Below are positions 35,885 to 47,521 of a stretch of DNA of 64,000 nt, piece by piece. The stretch spans positions 22,914,001 through 22,978,000 of the forward strand of contig OX327700.1 in the NCBI GenBank assembly GCA_946807835.1. The letters are read 5' to 3'. This stretch comes from Ailanthus altissimus. Lineage: Eukaryota; Streptophyta; Magnoliopsida; Sapindales; Simaroubaceae. The stretch's first letter is position 1. The number at the start of each line of letters is the position of its first letter. The translations under genes were made by a program, and so were the position numbers. The notes under the pieces were generated by a model. It had not been told where the DNA came from and made no database searches. It saw only the letters and a program-made list of their open reading frames with translations.

Positions 35885-36432
35885 TGTTGACTCTAAAATT
35901 TGGTCAATTCAAGATTAATGGTTAAATTTATCGATTATTGTGAACGAGGTGGAGATTAATACAAAAATAAAGAAAAAAGCAACTTGAACACTGAATTTAT
36001 AGTGCTTTAGCTTAATGTGAGCCTACGTCTATTTTTACCAAACCTTATCAGCTCTCTTGAATGCACTATTGAATATTATTATTAAAGCAGAGATATATAA
36101 AGGCATAGTCTTTCGGCATAAAAATAACCCCTCATAAAATAATAAGTGTGTCGCCCCCTCTCTCTAAAGTCAGATTCGATCCCTTTCAATCGAATGCCTA
36201 TTTATGTTGTGTCATCTATAAAAAATATCCCCCTTTTACGATTTTATCCCTTATTTATACGGTGGTAAGAGTATGAGGTTGTAGAATCCGAATATAATTG
36301 GGATATTAGAGTGTTTTTTCAATTAGACTTTTCTTATTAGAATTCTTTTAAAATAAGAATGGTAGTTCTTTTTTTTGTTTAATATTTTCTTTGTAAAATT
36401 CTAATACAATAAAGGCAACTATCATTTTACCA
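35885..36432 (-). repeat. LARD-like element 5' LTR
   Basis: It begins TGTTGACTCTAAAATTTGG. Homology with the left LTR ends near CATTTTACCA (36432). It has about 360 bp missing from the left copy. Confidence 0.55.
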
Positions 36433-36590
36433 AAATCTAAGGGAAACAACTACTTTCCAATAAGTTGGATTATTTAATAGGCATATTGCCTAATTATTTT
36501 ATTCAAATTTGTTTAATTAGTATGAATTTCATTTAAAACTAAACAGAATCAAATAAAAGAAAATAAAAAGTAAGTTGGATAGCATTTATT

Positions 36591-36598
36591 GAATATTC
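36591..36598 (+). promoter_or_regulatory. P1BS-type PHR1 site, copy 1
   Basis: GAATATTC fits the GNATATNC site bound by PHR1-type factors. It lies in the left unit of the tandem duplication, about 730 bases upstream of the inferred transcription start. Confidence 0.45.
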
Positions 36599-36753
36599 TT
36601 TAGATTCTTCAAAAATCACAATCAATATTTATATAAATTTGGTAAAATTGATACTATACAATTATTTTATCTAAATTTGTTTAATTAGTATAAATTTCAA
36701 TAAAACTATAGAGAATTAAATAAAAGTATTATAGTAAGTAGATAGCATTTACT

Positions 36754-36761
36754 GAATATTC
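36754..36761 (+). promoter_or_regulatory. P1BS-type PHR1 site, copy 2
   Basis: An identical GAATATTC in the right unit of the duplication, 163 bases from the first. Confidence 0.45.
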
Positions 36762-37151
36762 TTGAGATTCTTCTGAAAATGTTTTCCATGTTTAATATTT
36801 CTATAAATTTCATAAAAACAGCTTAATCGTAGATGGTTTTAGCCTTTTCATTTTCATCTTTGAAAAACGGAAAACAGTGTTTGAAAGATAATACACACCT
36901 ATGACTATGACCTAACATCCTCAGAGATTAAGACTTAAGAGAAAGAGTTCAAGTTCACCATCAATATATTAATTATAAACAGGTAGGGATTATTTTGTAC
37001 AAAAAATCACGAGACGCTAACTAATTAGCGCGTGTAGATTTTTGAATATGAGCTTAATAAAGAATGGTTAGGGGCAGGCAAAAGATGAAAAAGCAAAAAT
37101 AAGGTGAGTAGAAAAGGTGGTGGCCATCAAAATTCAAATGGAGTGGTCGCC

Positions 37152-37159
37152 GCATATAC
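37152..37159 (+). promoter_or_regulatory. Proximal P1BS (PHR1 site) of IPS1/At4-type gene
   Basis: GCATATAC matches GNATATNC, 142 bases upstream of the TATA box. A proximal P1BS is standard in phosphate-starvation promoters such as IPS1. Confidence 0.65.
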
Positions 37160-37293
37160 CATGGAAGATGCGATCTTATTATCTGCTTTTTGCAAACCCT
37201 TAGCTTTAGGCCGTAGGAGAAGCACACACCCACATTCTAGATAGATGTTTTCATTTATATCATATCAGTCTATCACCCCTCAGCTTTCCTCTC

Positions 37294-37300
37294 TATAAAA
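37294..37300 (+). promoter_or_regulatory. TATA box of IPS1/At4-type gene
   Basis: TATAAAA within CTCTCTATAAAAACCTC, the only good TATA box in this region. It predicts a start near 37322-37332. Confidence 0.7.
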
Positions 37301-37324
37301 ACCTCTCTTCTTCATCTTATTAAG

Positions 37325-37820
37325 CCACAGCATAAGAAAAATGAAGAGCTCCATTCATTTTTCTTAGTTCTTTTGCCAGCCCCACCACGGCACCATTAAT
37401 GGCACCCAGCTTGTTAGTGGTGAACTGATGGTGGGGGTGGCTGAAGCCTGAAGATATATATAATAATGAAAGGTAATGGATTAATTATAATAATGGGAGA
37501 TATGGAGTATTGGCTGGTATGAATTGCAATATCAGCTGTGTGTTTGGAAGAAGATATAGAGATACAGATCATCAGAGGCTGGTTCTCCCTCAGGGCAACT
37601 TCAATCCTTTGGCATTTTTCACTTTCTGGGAATCTCTCTTCGCCGTCATGTTGCGATGACAACTTCGTTAAGTTTCTGAACCCATGTGACAGCAAGAAAG
37701 ATTCAACTTCATGTCCTTGCTTTTGTTTAATTTTGTTGTATTAGTTCTAGGTTATGATGTATGAAATAATCAGTAGTATGTGTCTGTAGCCTTAAATGTT
37801 TTGTTTGAATTTTTTATGTT
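37325..37820 (+). ncRNA. TPSI1/Mt4/At4/IPS1-family phosphate-starvation RNA (miR399 target mimic)
   Basis: The decisive feature is the 24-base site at 37591-37614. Its left half CAGGGCAACTT pairs with the 3' half of miR399, and its right half TCCTTTGGCA pairs with the seed half. A three-base CAA bulge between them faces the cleavage position. This is the hallmark of IPS1/At4/Mt4 RNAs, which sequester miR399 without being cut and so raise PHO2 transcript under phosphate starvation. Around it are only short, unconserved ORFs (for example an 8-codon ORF at 37341-37367), as in the family. A TATA box and P1BS sites lie upstream. The transcript length of about 0.5 kb is usual for the family. The 3' end is a guess. 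Confidence 0.85.
37591..37614 (+). promoter_or_regulatory. miR399 endogenous target-mimic site
   Basis: Positions 37591-37601 pair with miR399 nucleotides 11-21 (with one G:U), 37602-37604 form the bulge, and 37605-37614 pair with nucleotides 1-10. No other mismatch is seen against the common miR399 sequence TGCCAAAGGAGAGTTGCCCTG, written from general knowledge. Confidence 0.88.
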
Positions 37821-39216
37821 CTTCTACCTTCGTACCCATTAATGTATCAGAAGTTGGCTTGCTGCATCCTGCAATCTTTTACTTGTATCAACTTCCGTTA
37901 GTTAATTTATTTGATGTTCAGAGCATCAAATTCTGTTGCTTCCACATTCCATTTAATGATAGGCTGTCATTTTTTTGTAGCTACATCAATTAATTTTAAT
38001 TATGTTAGTAAACTAATTACTTTTGTGATATTTTAATAAACTCAAAAGCAGAAGACTGCAATAAGCCATAATCTATTCAAACTTGGTGGCATATGTTTGT
38101 ATCATCTTGTTTAACATTAAAGGGATAATTAATAAGTTCAAAAAAATATGCATAAATCTCCCTCGGGAAAGAAGAAATTTAGGGGCAAATAGCAGTATAC
38201 ATTCTCAACAGAGACAACATTTCTCAGCGTAACTGGAAAATATACCATTTCTATAACAAATATAACAAATTTATTATATGCAGGCTCTTTCAAGCTAGCG
38301 CTTGTTCATTTAAAAGAAGAGAATTAGCCGAAGAGCTTCATGTTGTATGTTTTGATAGATAGCAAGCGAATGCACGAAAGCCTTGAACGTGTTCATAAAT
38401 TGGAACAAGGCATAATACAATTATAAGAAATTGGAATATCAAGCTCATCGATTTAAGGGTGGGCAAAAATTGATTCTCTCTATGCATATACACGACTAGA
38501 CACGCATAGCTACAGTTACTTGTAAGCACTATAAGTTTACAGCAAAAGCAGGGATTTTTGAAGAAGCATGAACAATTGTTTCATGATCTCAATTTCCCCA
38601 CAGAAAAAAAAAATTCATGTTAAATCATGGAGCTAGCTCATTTTGCTGATTCGTTTTTGTCAAAAGTAGTGATGATAGTCCCATGAAAACTAAAAATTAT
38701 TGGTTATATATTAAGATCCGAGTGCCTAAAAAAAACCAAGAGGGAAAAAGATTGGAAATGAAAAATAAATATCCCCGTCTTAATTAAATGCACAATTTAA
38801 GGCAGTAAAGAATGAAGATTTCAAAGAGCAGAGAACTGAGGTTTTGGCAGATATATACATGTGTTTGATATTTTCTGGTGCTACATGTTTGAATCGTTAT
38901 AGGCAGACAACGCAAAGTGGGTTGGAGATTTGCTGAGGATCAAGAACATTCTGATTATTCCTCAAGATTTTTGCTGCCCAATTCACTTTTATAGTATATT
39001 TAACTTTCGACTAGTACTATATTTATATTTATATTGATAGAATATAAAATTTGCATTTTATCTTATGTGTCTTACCATTTGTAAATAAATTTATATTTTT
39101 TTATTAATATAATAGTTATATAAGACCAACCAATAATAAACACATTAAATATTACATCAATTAAAATATTAATTTTATATCATAACTTTGTAAATATAAC
39201 ATTATTCTTAACTAGG
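37821..39216. other. Intergenic DNA, no gene recognised
   Basis: AT-rich sequence with no credible ORF. A lone hAT-like end (TAAGGGTGGGCAAAAA, about 38454-38469) has no partner. Confidence 0.5.
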
Positions 39217-39317
39217 AGCGGACAATTTCGGGTTCGAAAATTTTTAACCCTTACCTAAACTTGAACGGGACTCCAAAATATGTCTCAATCGGGACACATT
39301 TCAAATCGAAACGGGTC
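39217..39317. mobile_element. Truncated hAT-MITE-like end
   Basis: AGGAGCGGACAATTTCGGGTTCG followed by further CGGGTTCGAAA/AACGGGAC-type phrases resembles the 5' end of a CGGGTT-rich hAT MITE. It is cut off by the long LTR at 39318. No partner end is seen. Confidence 0.3.
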
Positions 39318-41284
39318 TGTTAGCGGTAGATCTAAGACATGTAGGTGTATGCATTTGTAAGTGTGTCTATTGCCTAAACACATATCATATACGAATTTTA
39401 ACACGGCGAAAGCGTAAAACATGCAAATAAATATATTAATCACATTAATATATAAATAGGATAGAGAACTCATCTTAACGTGTAACATTATATACGTATT
39501 TTTTTGGAGTAAGTTCTAGTCACCAACACGGTGGATTTAGTAAGCTAGAACAGCAGCCCTATATGCAGTATTGGGTTTAATTCTTAAACTCCAAAATGGT
39601 CAGTGTGTGTTTACACATTTTCTCTAAAAAGATAAGAAATAGAGAATTTGAAACAATTCACCATTACTTCAAATGGAAGCATAAAAAAAATTGAAACAAT
39701 TTTATTTTTCCCTTTTCCTTTTTTTTTTCTTTCTTCTCTTCTTCCTCTCCATTTCTTTCTTCTCCTTCTCTCGGCCAAATGGCCAAAATTCACACATCAA
39801 TTCTCTTTTTTTTTCTTTCTATATACATATATATATAATATAATAATAATGAAATAATACTAATGGGTGCCAACTATTTGACACCCAAAATATAATATTA
39901 TTATATATATAATATAATATATAATAAAATAAGAGAGATATTTTGATTATTTAACTATTAAATAATTAAAGTGTGAAATAACCATTTTGCCCCTCATAAA
40001 TAGTTATCAAGTTTGCTCTCTAGTGGGTCTCACCAAACCCGCACTTGAATAAACTCAACCGATGGTCCACAATGCACCACTTGTTATTATACAATTAGTA
40101 AATAACAATTATTGACTAATTGTTGTATTTAACACTTAAATACAGACACGCACGTATTCCCGTGGTAGTGTTGAGTATTGCTGGATTAAACACTTTAATC
40201 CGGCACACTGCCCTAATGCACAATGAGTATACTCCATATCGCAGGACTCCCTAGCTCCTACGCCCAATTCGCCAAATAAAACTATTTCATGAGTTCATGA
40301 GCAATGCCCAAGCATACGTCACGGATATACAAATCCATGCGTTGAACCATACAAGCTGAGGTTACAATGCATATATATAGTCTTTCCGTCGTGTTATCCT
40401 AGATATGCGGGGATATAGATTATCACCGTCAAATCCCCTAGTAGTCATCTATGTCTTATTTCTAGACTCGTATCTCACTGAACAATATGCACAAACGCCT
40501 TTGCCATATTGTTTCAACCTGGCGGAACTCTTTCTCGGAATTATTGCTTGTGACCACAAGACTTTCTGAGATACAGTCTCGAAGCATCTGGATATCTAAC
40601 TCCATATGGGAGTTGACAGATCTCATATTTGTACACAGCGAACTCCATAAGCATTGAACCATACCCAGCGATACCTAGCGATCACACCATAAAATGTATG
40701 TGACATGCGTGGAACCAAAGTATAGTGAATCACTTACAAGCTCACCATGACACTCAAGTCAAAGGACCACGTATACTACTTAACTTCAGAGGACCCTCCG
40801 TTGACGGCTTAAATAGAGTGCCTATCAGAGGCCCTCGTGAGTCTGACTCATATCCAGTCCTAACTAGATACCTATATATCAATACGAGCTCCAAACTCAC
40901 AGTCGACTAGGAACGACCATCTATACCCCATAAGTACAACATATGCTGATCTATATATAAAGGTATCCACCGACAAACCCGCATCAGCAGAAATAGATCA
41001 GGGATAATTATTCAAGAACATACTTGTGCAACTTACATTTCCTAGCACCCGATTGCAACTCTTACAACTATGCAGTTACTAGTATATTCCCAAGTCTATG
41101 TCCTATTACAGACAAGGCTCTAACTCTTGGATCTACAAAGTATTATAACCTGCTAACACTTAGCTGTGCTATCATTTAGCAATTATATGTCTCAGCATGG
41201 CTAACTATGAGCCCTTATCTAAACTCCTTTAGATCTAATCTAAACTCCTTCAGATCGTACAATGTCTGTAACGTTACATGCATA
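39318..41284. mobile_element. Long LTR, copy A, right end missing
   Basis: It starts TGTTAGCGGTAGATC and is homologous over nearly its whole length to 43911-45743 plus 51986-52288 (copy B). Shared blocks include CTAGTCACCAACAC, CATTTTGCCCCTCATAAATAG and TATATATAAAGGTATCCACCGAC. Copy B continues about 105 bases further to CCTAACA; copy A stops at GTTACATGCATA, where LINE-2 begins. Either LINE-2 inserted here, or a deletion joined the two. Confidence 0.8.
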
Positions 41285-41507
41285 AGAAAACTATTTGCTG
41301 TGAGAAATGGATAGATTTATTTTTTCAAGTAATGGTATTCTATAGAATTTTCTATTGCTCGGATCATAAGGCAATTCAAATCGTGCTTTCCTCTAATGCA
41401 TTGCAGTCAAGGGCAAAAGCTAGATATGGAAGGTTTCATTTTGATTCTCTTTGGCTGAGGGAGAATTCTTGTCATGAGGTTATTTCAAATGCATGGGGAC
41501 ATGCTGA
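41285..41507 (+). pseudogene. LINE-2 fragment, left part (endonuclease end)
   Basis: Reads as the end of the L1-like endonuclease and following linker: EKWIDLF, then SDHKAIQIVL (the SDH catalytic motif), then GRFHFDSLWLRENSCHEVIS and AWGHA. The frame continues exactly at 54976 after copia-3 and one target-duplication copy are removed (AWGHA-ETSITQKLHACMS). Confidence 0.85.
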
Positions 41508-41923
41508 TGTTAGCAGTTAGCATCGTGTGTTAGTTGCATAACAATTTTGTTGGCACATGGTGCCAGTAAAATTGTTATGGTGGATAGTCTTTTTAAGGTT
41601 GTCCACTTGCTCAACTTTCCCTATAAAAGGGAGAGTTTAGCAATTTATTTTTTCATTTAATTTAGAGAAAGGTTCAAAAGTTTTGTGTATGTTTTTAAGT
41701 GATTTGAGAGAATTTAGTGTATTGGGATTTTGGGTTGTAAGGCTAAAAGATTACAATACTTGTATTCTCCATTTCTAATAGTAAAAGATTCTTCTGTCTT
41801 CGCCCGTAGACGTATACTAAAAGCCGAATCACGTAAACTCTTGTGTTTTGTTTTATTTTAATTTTAATTTTTTTTTAATTTCGCTTTAACTGCGACCCTG
41901 CATCACCCCACAATTTCCTAACA
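41508..41923 (+). repeat. Copia-3 5' LTR
   Basis: TGTTAGCAGTTAGC...TTTCCTAACA, with a CTATAAAAGGG promoter box near 41620. Same length as the right LTR. Confidence 0.93.
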
Positions 41924-41924
41924 G

Positions 41925-41936
41925 TAGTATCAGAGC
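41925..41936 (+). promoter_or_regulatory. Copia-3 primer-binding site
   Basis: TAGTATCAGAGC, one base after the LTR, is one mismatch from the iMet-type consensus. Confidence 0.85.
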
Positions 41937-42070
41937 TTCTGGTTGAATGAGGTCACTGTTCACGTATATAGTACTATTCATATATACGGATACTGTTTAT
42001 ACGTATGATTACTATTCACATAAAACAGTGGAAGCTGATCCTAACAGAGAGCAGTCCGTAGAGAAAAGCA

Positions 42071-43217
42071 ATGGCGGCAAAATACGAAGTTGAGAAGTTT
42101 AATAGAGGTAATTTCACATTATGAAAAATGAAAATAAATGCGATTTTAAGGAAAAATAAGTGCTTAGAAGCAATTGATGAAAGGCCTGCGGGTATTACTG
42201 ATGATATCAAGTGAAATGAGATTGATAGTAATGCAGTGCTGATCTGTATTTAGCACTTATTGATAATGTGTTATCCAGTGTGGCGGAAAAGAAGACAGCA
42301 AAAGAGATTTGGGATACTCTCATAAAATTGTATGAAGCCAAATCTCTGTACAACAAGATCTTCTTAAAAAGAAGATTGTACACCCTTCGAATGGCAAAAT
42401 CCACTTCAATGACAGAGTACATCAACACATTAAATACTCTATTTTCCTAACTCAATTCCTTGGGGCATAAAATAGAGGCAGGTGAACGTGGGGAGATTCT
42501 GCTTCAAAGCCTACCTGATTCGTATGATCAACCATCATCAACTTGACAAATAACATCCTAATGAACTTCTTAGTCTTTGATGATGTTACAGATGCTGTAC
42601 TGGGAGAAGAACGAAGACAAAAAAATAAAGAAGACAAACAGGAATGTTCACAACAAGCAGAAGCTTTGACAATGATGAGAGGTAGATTAACAGAACGTGA
42701 CCCTAATGAGAGTCAAAATCATGGTAGATCAAAATACAAAAGTGAGAAGAACATCAAGTGTTACCATTATGGCAAGAAAGGCCATCTGAAGAATGATTGT
42801 TAGGGATTGAAGAGTGCAGAGGACATACCTCAAGGGAATATTGCAAGCACCTCAAATGATGGTGAAACTTTATACAACGAGGTAGCAATAATTGTTGAAA
42901 GTAGAAAACGATTCTCTAATGTATGGTTCATAGATTCTGAAGCTACACGGCACATGACTTTTAAAAGAGAATGGTTCCATCAATATAAACCTACCTTTGG
43001 AGGATCTGTATATATAGGGAACGATCATGCTTTGAAAATCGTTGGAATAGGATCCATCAAAATGAATATGTACGATGGTACTGTTTGTATTATCCAGGAG
43101 GTGCGACATGTGAAAGGCCTTAAAAAGAATCTTTTGTCACTGGAACAATTATATAACGCTAGGTGTAAAATCCAAATTGAAAATAGGACGATGAAAATTC
43201 TCAAAGCGCGCTTGTAG
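42071..43217 (+). pseudogene. Copia-3 gag and protease
   Basis: The ATG at 42071 opens MAAKYEVEKFNRGNFTL, the usual copia gag start. Gag homology continues (KEIWDTLIKLYEAKSLYNK near 42300-42360; LLQSLPDSYD near 42501-42530). The knuckle near 42759-42803 is CYHYGKKGHLKNDC, so the second zinc Cys has become Tyr. The protease motif near 42931 is WFIDSEATRHMT, where Gly of DSGAT has become Glu. Stops and shifts at several points, mostly in gag, preclude a working polyprotein. Confidence 0.88.
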
Positions 43218-43329
43218 TAATAAAGGCAGAAAAGGTTGCTGTAAATTTATACATGCTTAATGGAGAAACACTGCAGGAATGAGATGCATCTATTGCATCA
43301 ACTAGTTCAGCAGAAGAGTCAACGATAAT

Positions 43330-43910
43330 GTAGCATCGCAAATTGGGCCATATGTTAGAACGAGGTTTGAAGATTCTCTCTAATCAAAATTTACTTCCTA
43401 GGCTCAAATCAGTTCATTTACCTTTCTGTGAGCACTGTATCACAAGTAAGTGGCACAGATTAAAGTTCAGCACATCCAGTTCTAAAAGTAAACAAACTCT
43501 AGAATTGATCCACTCTTATATTTGGCAAGCACCAGTGATGTCTTTAGAGGGAGCGAGATATTTCGTATTATTCATAGATGATTACTCCATGAGATGTTAA
43601 GTGTATCCAATCAAGAAGAATTCATATGTGTTTGAAGCTTTCAAAATATTCAGAGCGCATGTAGAACTTGAATCAGAAAAGAAGATTAAATGTTTAAGGA
43701 CAGATAATGGAGGAGAATATTTTGGTGAGGATTTTATTGCATTCTGTCAATAAAAAAGCATCAAGCGATAATTCCATACAGCTTACACGCCAGCAGAATG
43801 GAGTAGCAGAGCGGATGAATAGAAACTTGTTGGAGAGAATAAGAGCTATGTTGAGAACTGCAAGTTTAGCCAAGGTATTTTGGGTAAAAACAGTCAAAAT
43901 TGCTTGTTAT
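43330..43910 (+). pseudogene. Copia-3 integrase, left part
   Basis: The pre-integrase HRKLGHMLERGLKIL with a following CEHC completes the HHCC zinc site (43335-43440). The core has IDDYSMRC near 43577-43600 and TDNGGEYFGEDF near 43701-43735, with two catalytic Asp. The NGVAERMNRNLLE helix near 43798-43835 carries the catalytic Glu. The frame ends at IACY (43910), where the solo LTR is inserted. Confidence 0.88.
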
Positions 43911-45743
43911 TGTTATCGGCGGGGATCCAAGGCACGTGGGTGTATGCATGTGCTATTGTTTCTATTGCCTAAATACATATCAAATACATATTTAAGTCTG
44001 ACGGAAGCGTGAAACTTGCAATAAACATAATAAATAAAAAATATTAATCGCATTAATATATTTATAGGATAGATAACTCACCTCAATATGTAACATTATA
44101 CACGTATTTCTTCAGAGTCCGTATGGAGACCAACTCGCAGTCAGTTCTAGTCACCAACACTATGGACTTGGTGAGCTAGAACAACAGTCCTCTACGCAGC
44201 ACTGGGTTTAACTCTTAAACCCTAAAATGGATGGTGTGTATTTTTCAGCATTTTCTCTAAAAAGATAAGAAATGGAGAATTTAAAGCAATCTACCATTGT
44301 TTCAATTTGAAGTATAGAGACAAATGAAACAGTTTCATTTTTCCTTATTTTCTTTTTCTTTTTCTTTCTTCTTCTTCTTCTTCTTTTCTTCTTCTCCTTA
44401 CCATTTCTTTCTTTCTCGGCCAAATGGCCTCACACACACACAATTCACTTTCTTTCTTTCTCTCTCTTCATATATATATACATATATAAAACAAAATAAT
44501 AATATTATATATTATATAATATAATTAATAATAATATAATAATGTAATAGGTGCCAACTATTTGGTACCCAAATATAATAATAATATATATAATATTATA
44601 TAATATAATATAATAATGAGAAAGAATGATTATTTAACAATTAAATCATTATAGTGTGAAATGACCATTTTGCCCCTCATAAATAGTTACCAAGTCTACC
44701 TTTAGTAAGTCCCACCAAATTCTACACTTAGATAAACTCAACCGAGATTTAAGCAATTAATAAATAATTAGGCTTCAGCAGTAGCTTTGGGTCCATATAA
44801 AGCACGACCATCCCTCCTTCCAAGGAACGTCCACAATACGCTATGTGTCATTATACAATTAATGAATAACAATCATTGACTAATTATTATATTTAACACT
44901 TAAATACGGACACGTACACATTCTCGTGGTAGTATTGAATATTACTGAATTAAACACTTTAATCTGGTAAGTTGCCTCAGTGCACTAGGAGTACACTCCA
45001 TATAGCGGGACTTCCTAGGTCCTACGTCTGATTCGTCAAATGAAACTATTCCATAAGTCTGTGAACAATACCCTACGTACACGTCACAGATATACAAATC
45101 AGCGCGTTAAACTATGCAAGTTGAGGTTACAACGCATACGTATAGTGCTTCCGTCATGATATCCTGGATGTGCGGGGATATAGATTATCACCGTCAAATC
45201 CCCTAGGGCTCATCCATGTCTTATCTTCAGACTATTATCTCACTGAACAATATGTGCAAACTCTTTTACCATATTGTTTCACCCTGGTGAAACTCTTGCC
45301 TGCGATGATTGCTTGTGGCCACAAGACTTTTTGAGATACAGTCTCGAAGCATTTGGATATCTAACTCTATATGAGAGCTGACGGATCTCATATCTGTACA
45401 CAACGGACTCCATAAGCATCAGACCATACCTAGCGACACCCAGCGGTCACACCATGAAAGGTCTATGATATGCGTGGAACCAAAGTATGGTGGATCACTT
45501 ACAAGCCCACTGTGGCATTCAGGTCAAAGGACCACGTATACTACTCAACTCGAGAGGACTCTTCGTTGACGGCTTACACAGGTGTTTATCAAAGGCCCTC
45601 GTGAGTCTGTCCTATATCCAATCCTAACTGGATACCCATATGTCAATACAAGCTCTAAGCTCGTATTGACTAGGAATGACTATCTATACCCTATAGGTAT
45701 GACATATGTTGATCTATATATAAAGGTATCCACCGACAGACCC

Positions 45744-46976
45744 TGTAGTAGTCACTTATCCAACACCGAAAAGAATAAATATTTATATATATGTATAATA
45801 TTCATATTTTATTTGTATGTGACGATACTTAATTTATGTATTGTTATTAGTATTATTTGTATAGAATAAGGATATACTATTAGTATTGGATTTATTTGCA
45901 AGACTTTAGATTTATTTTATGGACCAAATTATAATACTTTAAAAGTTTTGAGGGTTAATTTATAAATACTAAAAATTAGCCTCTTAGTATAAAAATACAT
46001 ATTTTAAACCCTAATTTACTCATTTTTTGGTCGAGCCACCCCTTTAGAAAGAGAAAAGAGAGAAATAGAGGGGAGAGAAAGAGAAGAAGAAGAAAACGAA
46101 GAAGAAATTGGAATTTTGAATTTTAAGAGGTATATCATAACTATTTCTCAATTTATTGGTGTTAATTAAGTTAATTCTTTTGAGTTTTAATTTCTGTAAA
46201 AATGAAAAATTGGGGATTTGATGTGGATTTTATAATATATATTGAGAATTGATGATGATTATATAGATAGCTTGATAAATCATAAGGAATTGCAGAATTT
46301 CTACTTAATAATCTCTTGATCCATAAATTTTATAAATTATTGTGCTTCAATTCTGGTTTTGGCTTTTTAAGCTATGACACTAGACATGTATAGAATCATT
46401 TGAAACTTTGAATCGATTGAAAATTCTAGAAATTGAATTTTTAGTAAATTTACCAAAATGATCCTAAAATTCTAGAAATTTTCGGTATTAACAGTATGAT
46501 ATAGTGACAAATAATTTTTTATCTGCTAAATGATCGTAAAAAATTATGAATTTTTAGAATATGATAAATTTATATGTCTAATATGATATATCAAATTTAA
46601 GAATTTAGATCAATGTGGTTAAATTGTTATGATTTTCATAATGTATCAACTCATTGCAATATTTGATTAACAAATTTTTAAAACTATGAAATAAAATAGT
46701 TTTAAAATATTTTTAGTAGGGATTTTGAAGTAAAATATTTATCATGTATTAAAATATGTGTCAAGAGTAATTATATGGTATTTTTATAATTTTTTAGTTA
46801 GTATATGATTTTATAAAATTGGGTTAAATTTTGTGATGAACTTATTCGCAACTTACTAAGGATTCCTATGTAGAATTCAAGTTTGAAACTCTTATAGAAT
46901 ATTAATTATGAGTGTACATTATTGAATGAGTGTAAGTTATGTCGTGTGTCAGATCTTTTGGGTCTGGGGCGTGACA
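45744..46976 (+). repeat. Cargo gypsy 5' LTR
   Basis: Starts TGTAGTAGTCACTTATCC and ends GGGCGTGACA. It aligns end to end with 50740-51980. Confidence 0.93.
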
Positions 46977-46984
46977 TCTTTTAG

Positions 46985-46996
46985 TGGTATCAGAGC
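46985..46996 (+). promoter_or_regulatory. Cargo gypsy primer-binding site
   Basis: TGGTATCAGAGC is a perfect iMet-type site eight bases after the LTR. Confidence 0.9.
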
Positions 46997-47129
46997 TAAG
47001 ATATGATTCGCTAGACTTTTAGATGTCAAATCAAGGGAACTGAACAGATATCAAATCCTTAAGATTGTATTTGTAGCTTTATTGTGTAAATATTTGACAT
47101 CTTGCTTAATTTTGTATGATTTTGTGAAG

Positions 47130-47235
47130 ATGACACATTATCCAAGAGCTACTAAGATTATTGATATCGTAGATAATGGTACTTTTGTGGATCTTAATGT
47201 TACCATCTATGATTTGTTTTTTAGTTGTGACTAAT
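47130..47235 (+). pseudogene. Cargo gypsy gag start remnant
   Basis: The ATG at 47130 opens MTHYPRATKIIDIVDNGTF, a gypsy gag N-terminus. Recognisable gag stops after about 35 codons. Confidence 0.6.
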
Positions 47236-47521
47236 ATGCTTAGCAAGAATGATGTCGAATATCTTATAATGATAATTGTATGTCATAAAGCAAATTGAGA
47301 TAATTTTCTCGTTGTCAAAATATAGAGGAATATAGTATTGAAGACATCAATTGAAACAACATTTATTAAAAAGAAAAACAACAACAACAATAGCAGCAAC
47401 AAAAATACATTAGAGGCTACGGAGTGAGATTTAAGTCTATTTTACGCTTCTTCTCACTGTCACGAGTAGACCAATCTAACTGATATAATATTGGATTAGA
47501 CAGAGAAAAAAAAGACTACAA

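Larger units (their letters stand above)
30452..36432 (-). mobile_element. LARD-like non-coding LTR retrotransposon with nested inserts
   Basis: Homologous LTR sequences start TGTTAACCCC (30452) and TGTTGACTCT (35885) and share an AATTTGGTCAAG/TTCAAGATTAATGGTT block and an ACAATAAAGGCAACT block near their ends. Next to the right LTR the minus strand reads TTTGGTGTCATCTGGGAAAA, which resembles a plant gypsy (Tat/Athila-style) PBS, so the element runs on the minus strand. The 5.2-kb interior has no gag or pol. It is made of imperfect minisatellite arrays plus two later insertions: a hAT MITE (33788-34248) and a solo LTR (34282-35729). No outer target duplication was found and the LTR ends are approximate. 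Confidence 0.6.
36493..36820 (+). repeat. Diverged tandem duplication, about 165-bp units
   Basis: ATTATTTTATTCAAATTTGTTTAATTAG at 36493 recurs at 36661, followed in both copies by ATAGCATTTA, a TGAATATTCTT box and a GATTCTTC phrase. Each copy carries one GAATATTC site. Confidence 0.85.

Noticed and set aside
37414..37695. 93-codon minus-strand ORF over the miR399 mimic region
   Set aside because: The RNA gene, its TATA box and its mimic site are on the plus strand. The peptide has no recognisable feature.
38454..38469. hAT terminal repeat (TAAGGGTGGGCAAAAA)
   Set aside because: No opposite end or 8-bp duplication could be found nearby.
47384..47411. CAA/CAG trinucleotide microsatellite
   Set aside because: Too short and interrupted to list as a repeat.
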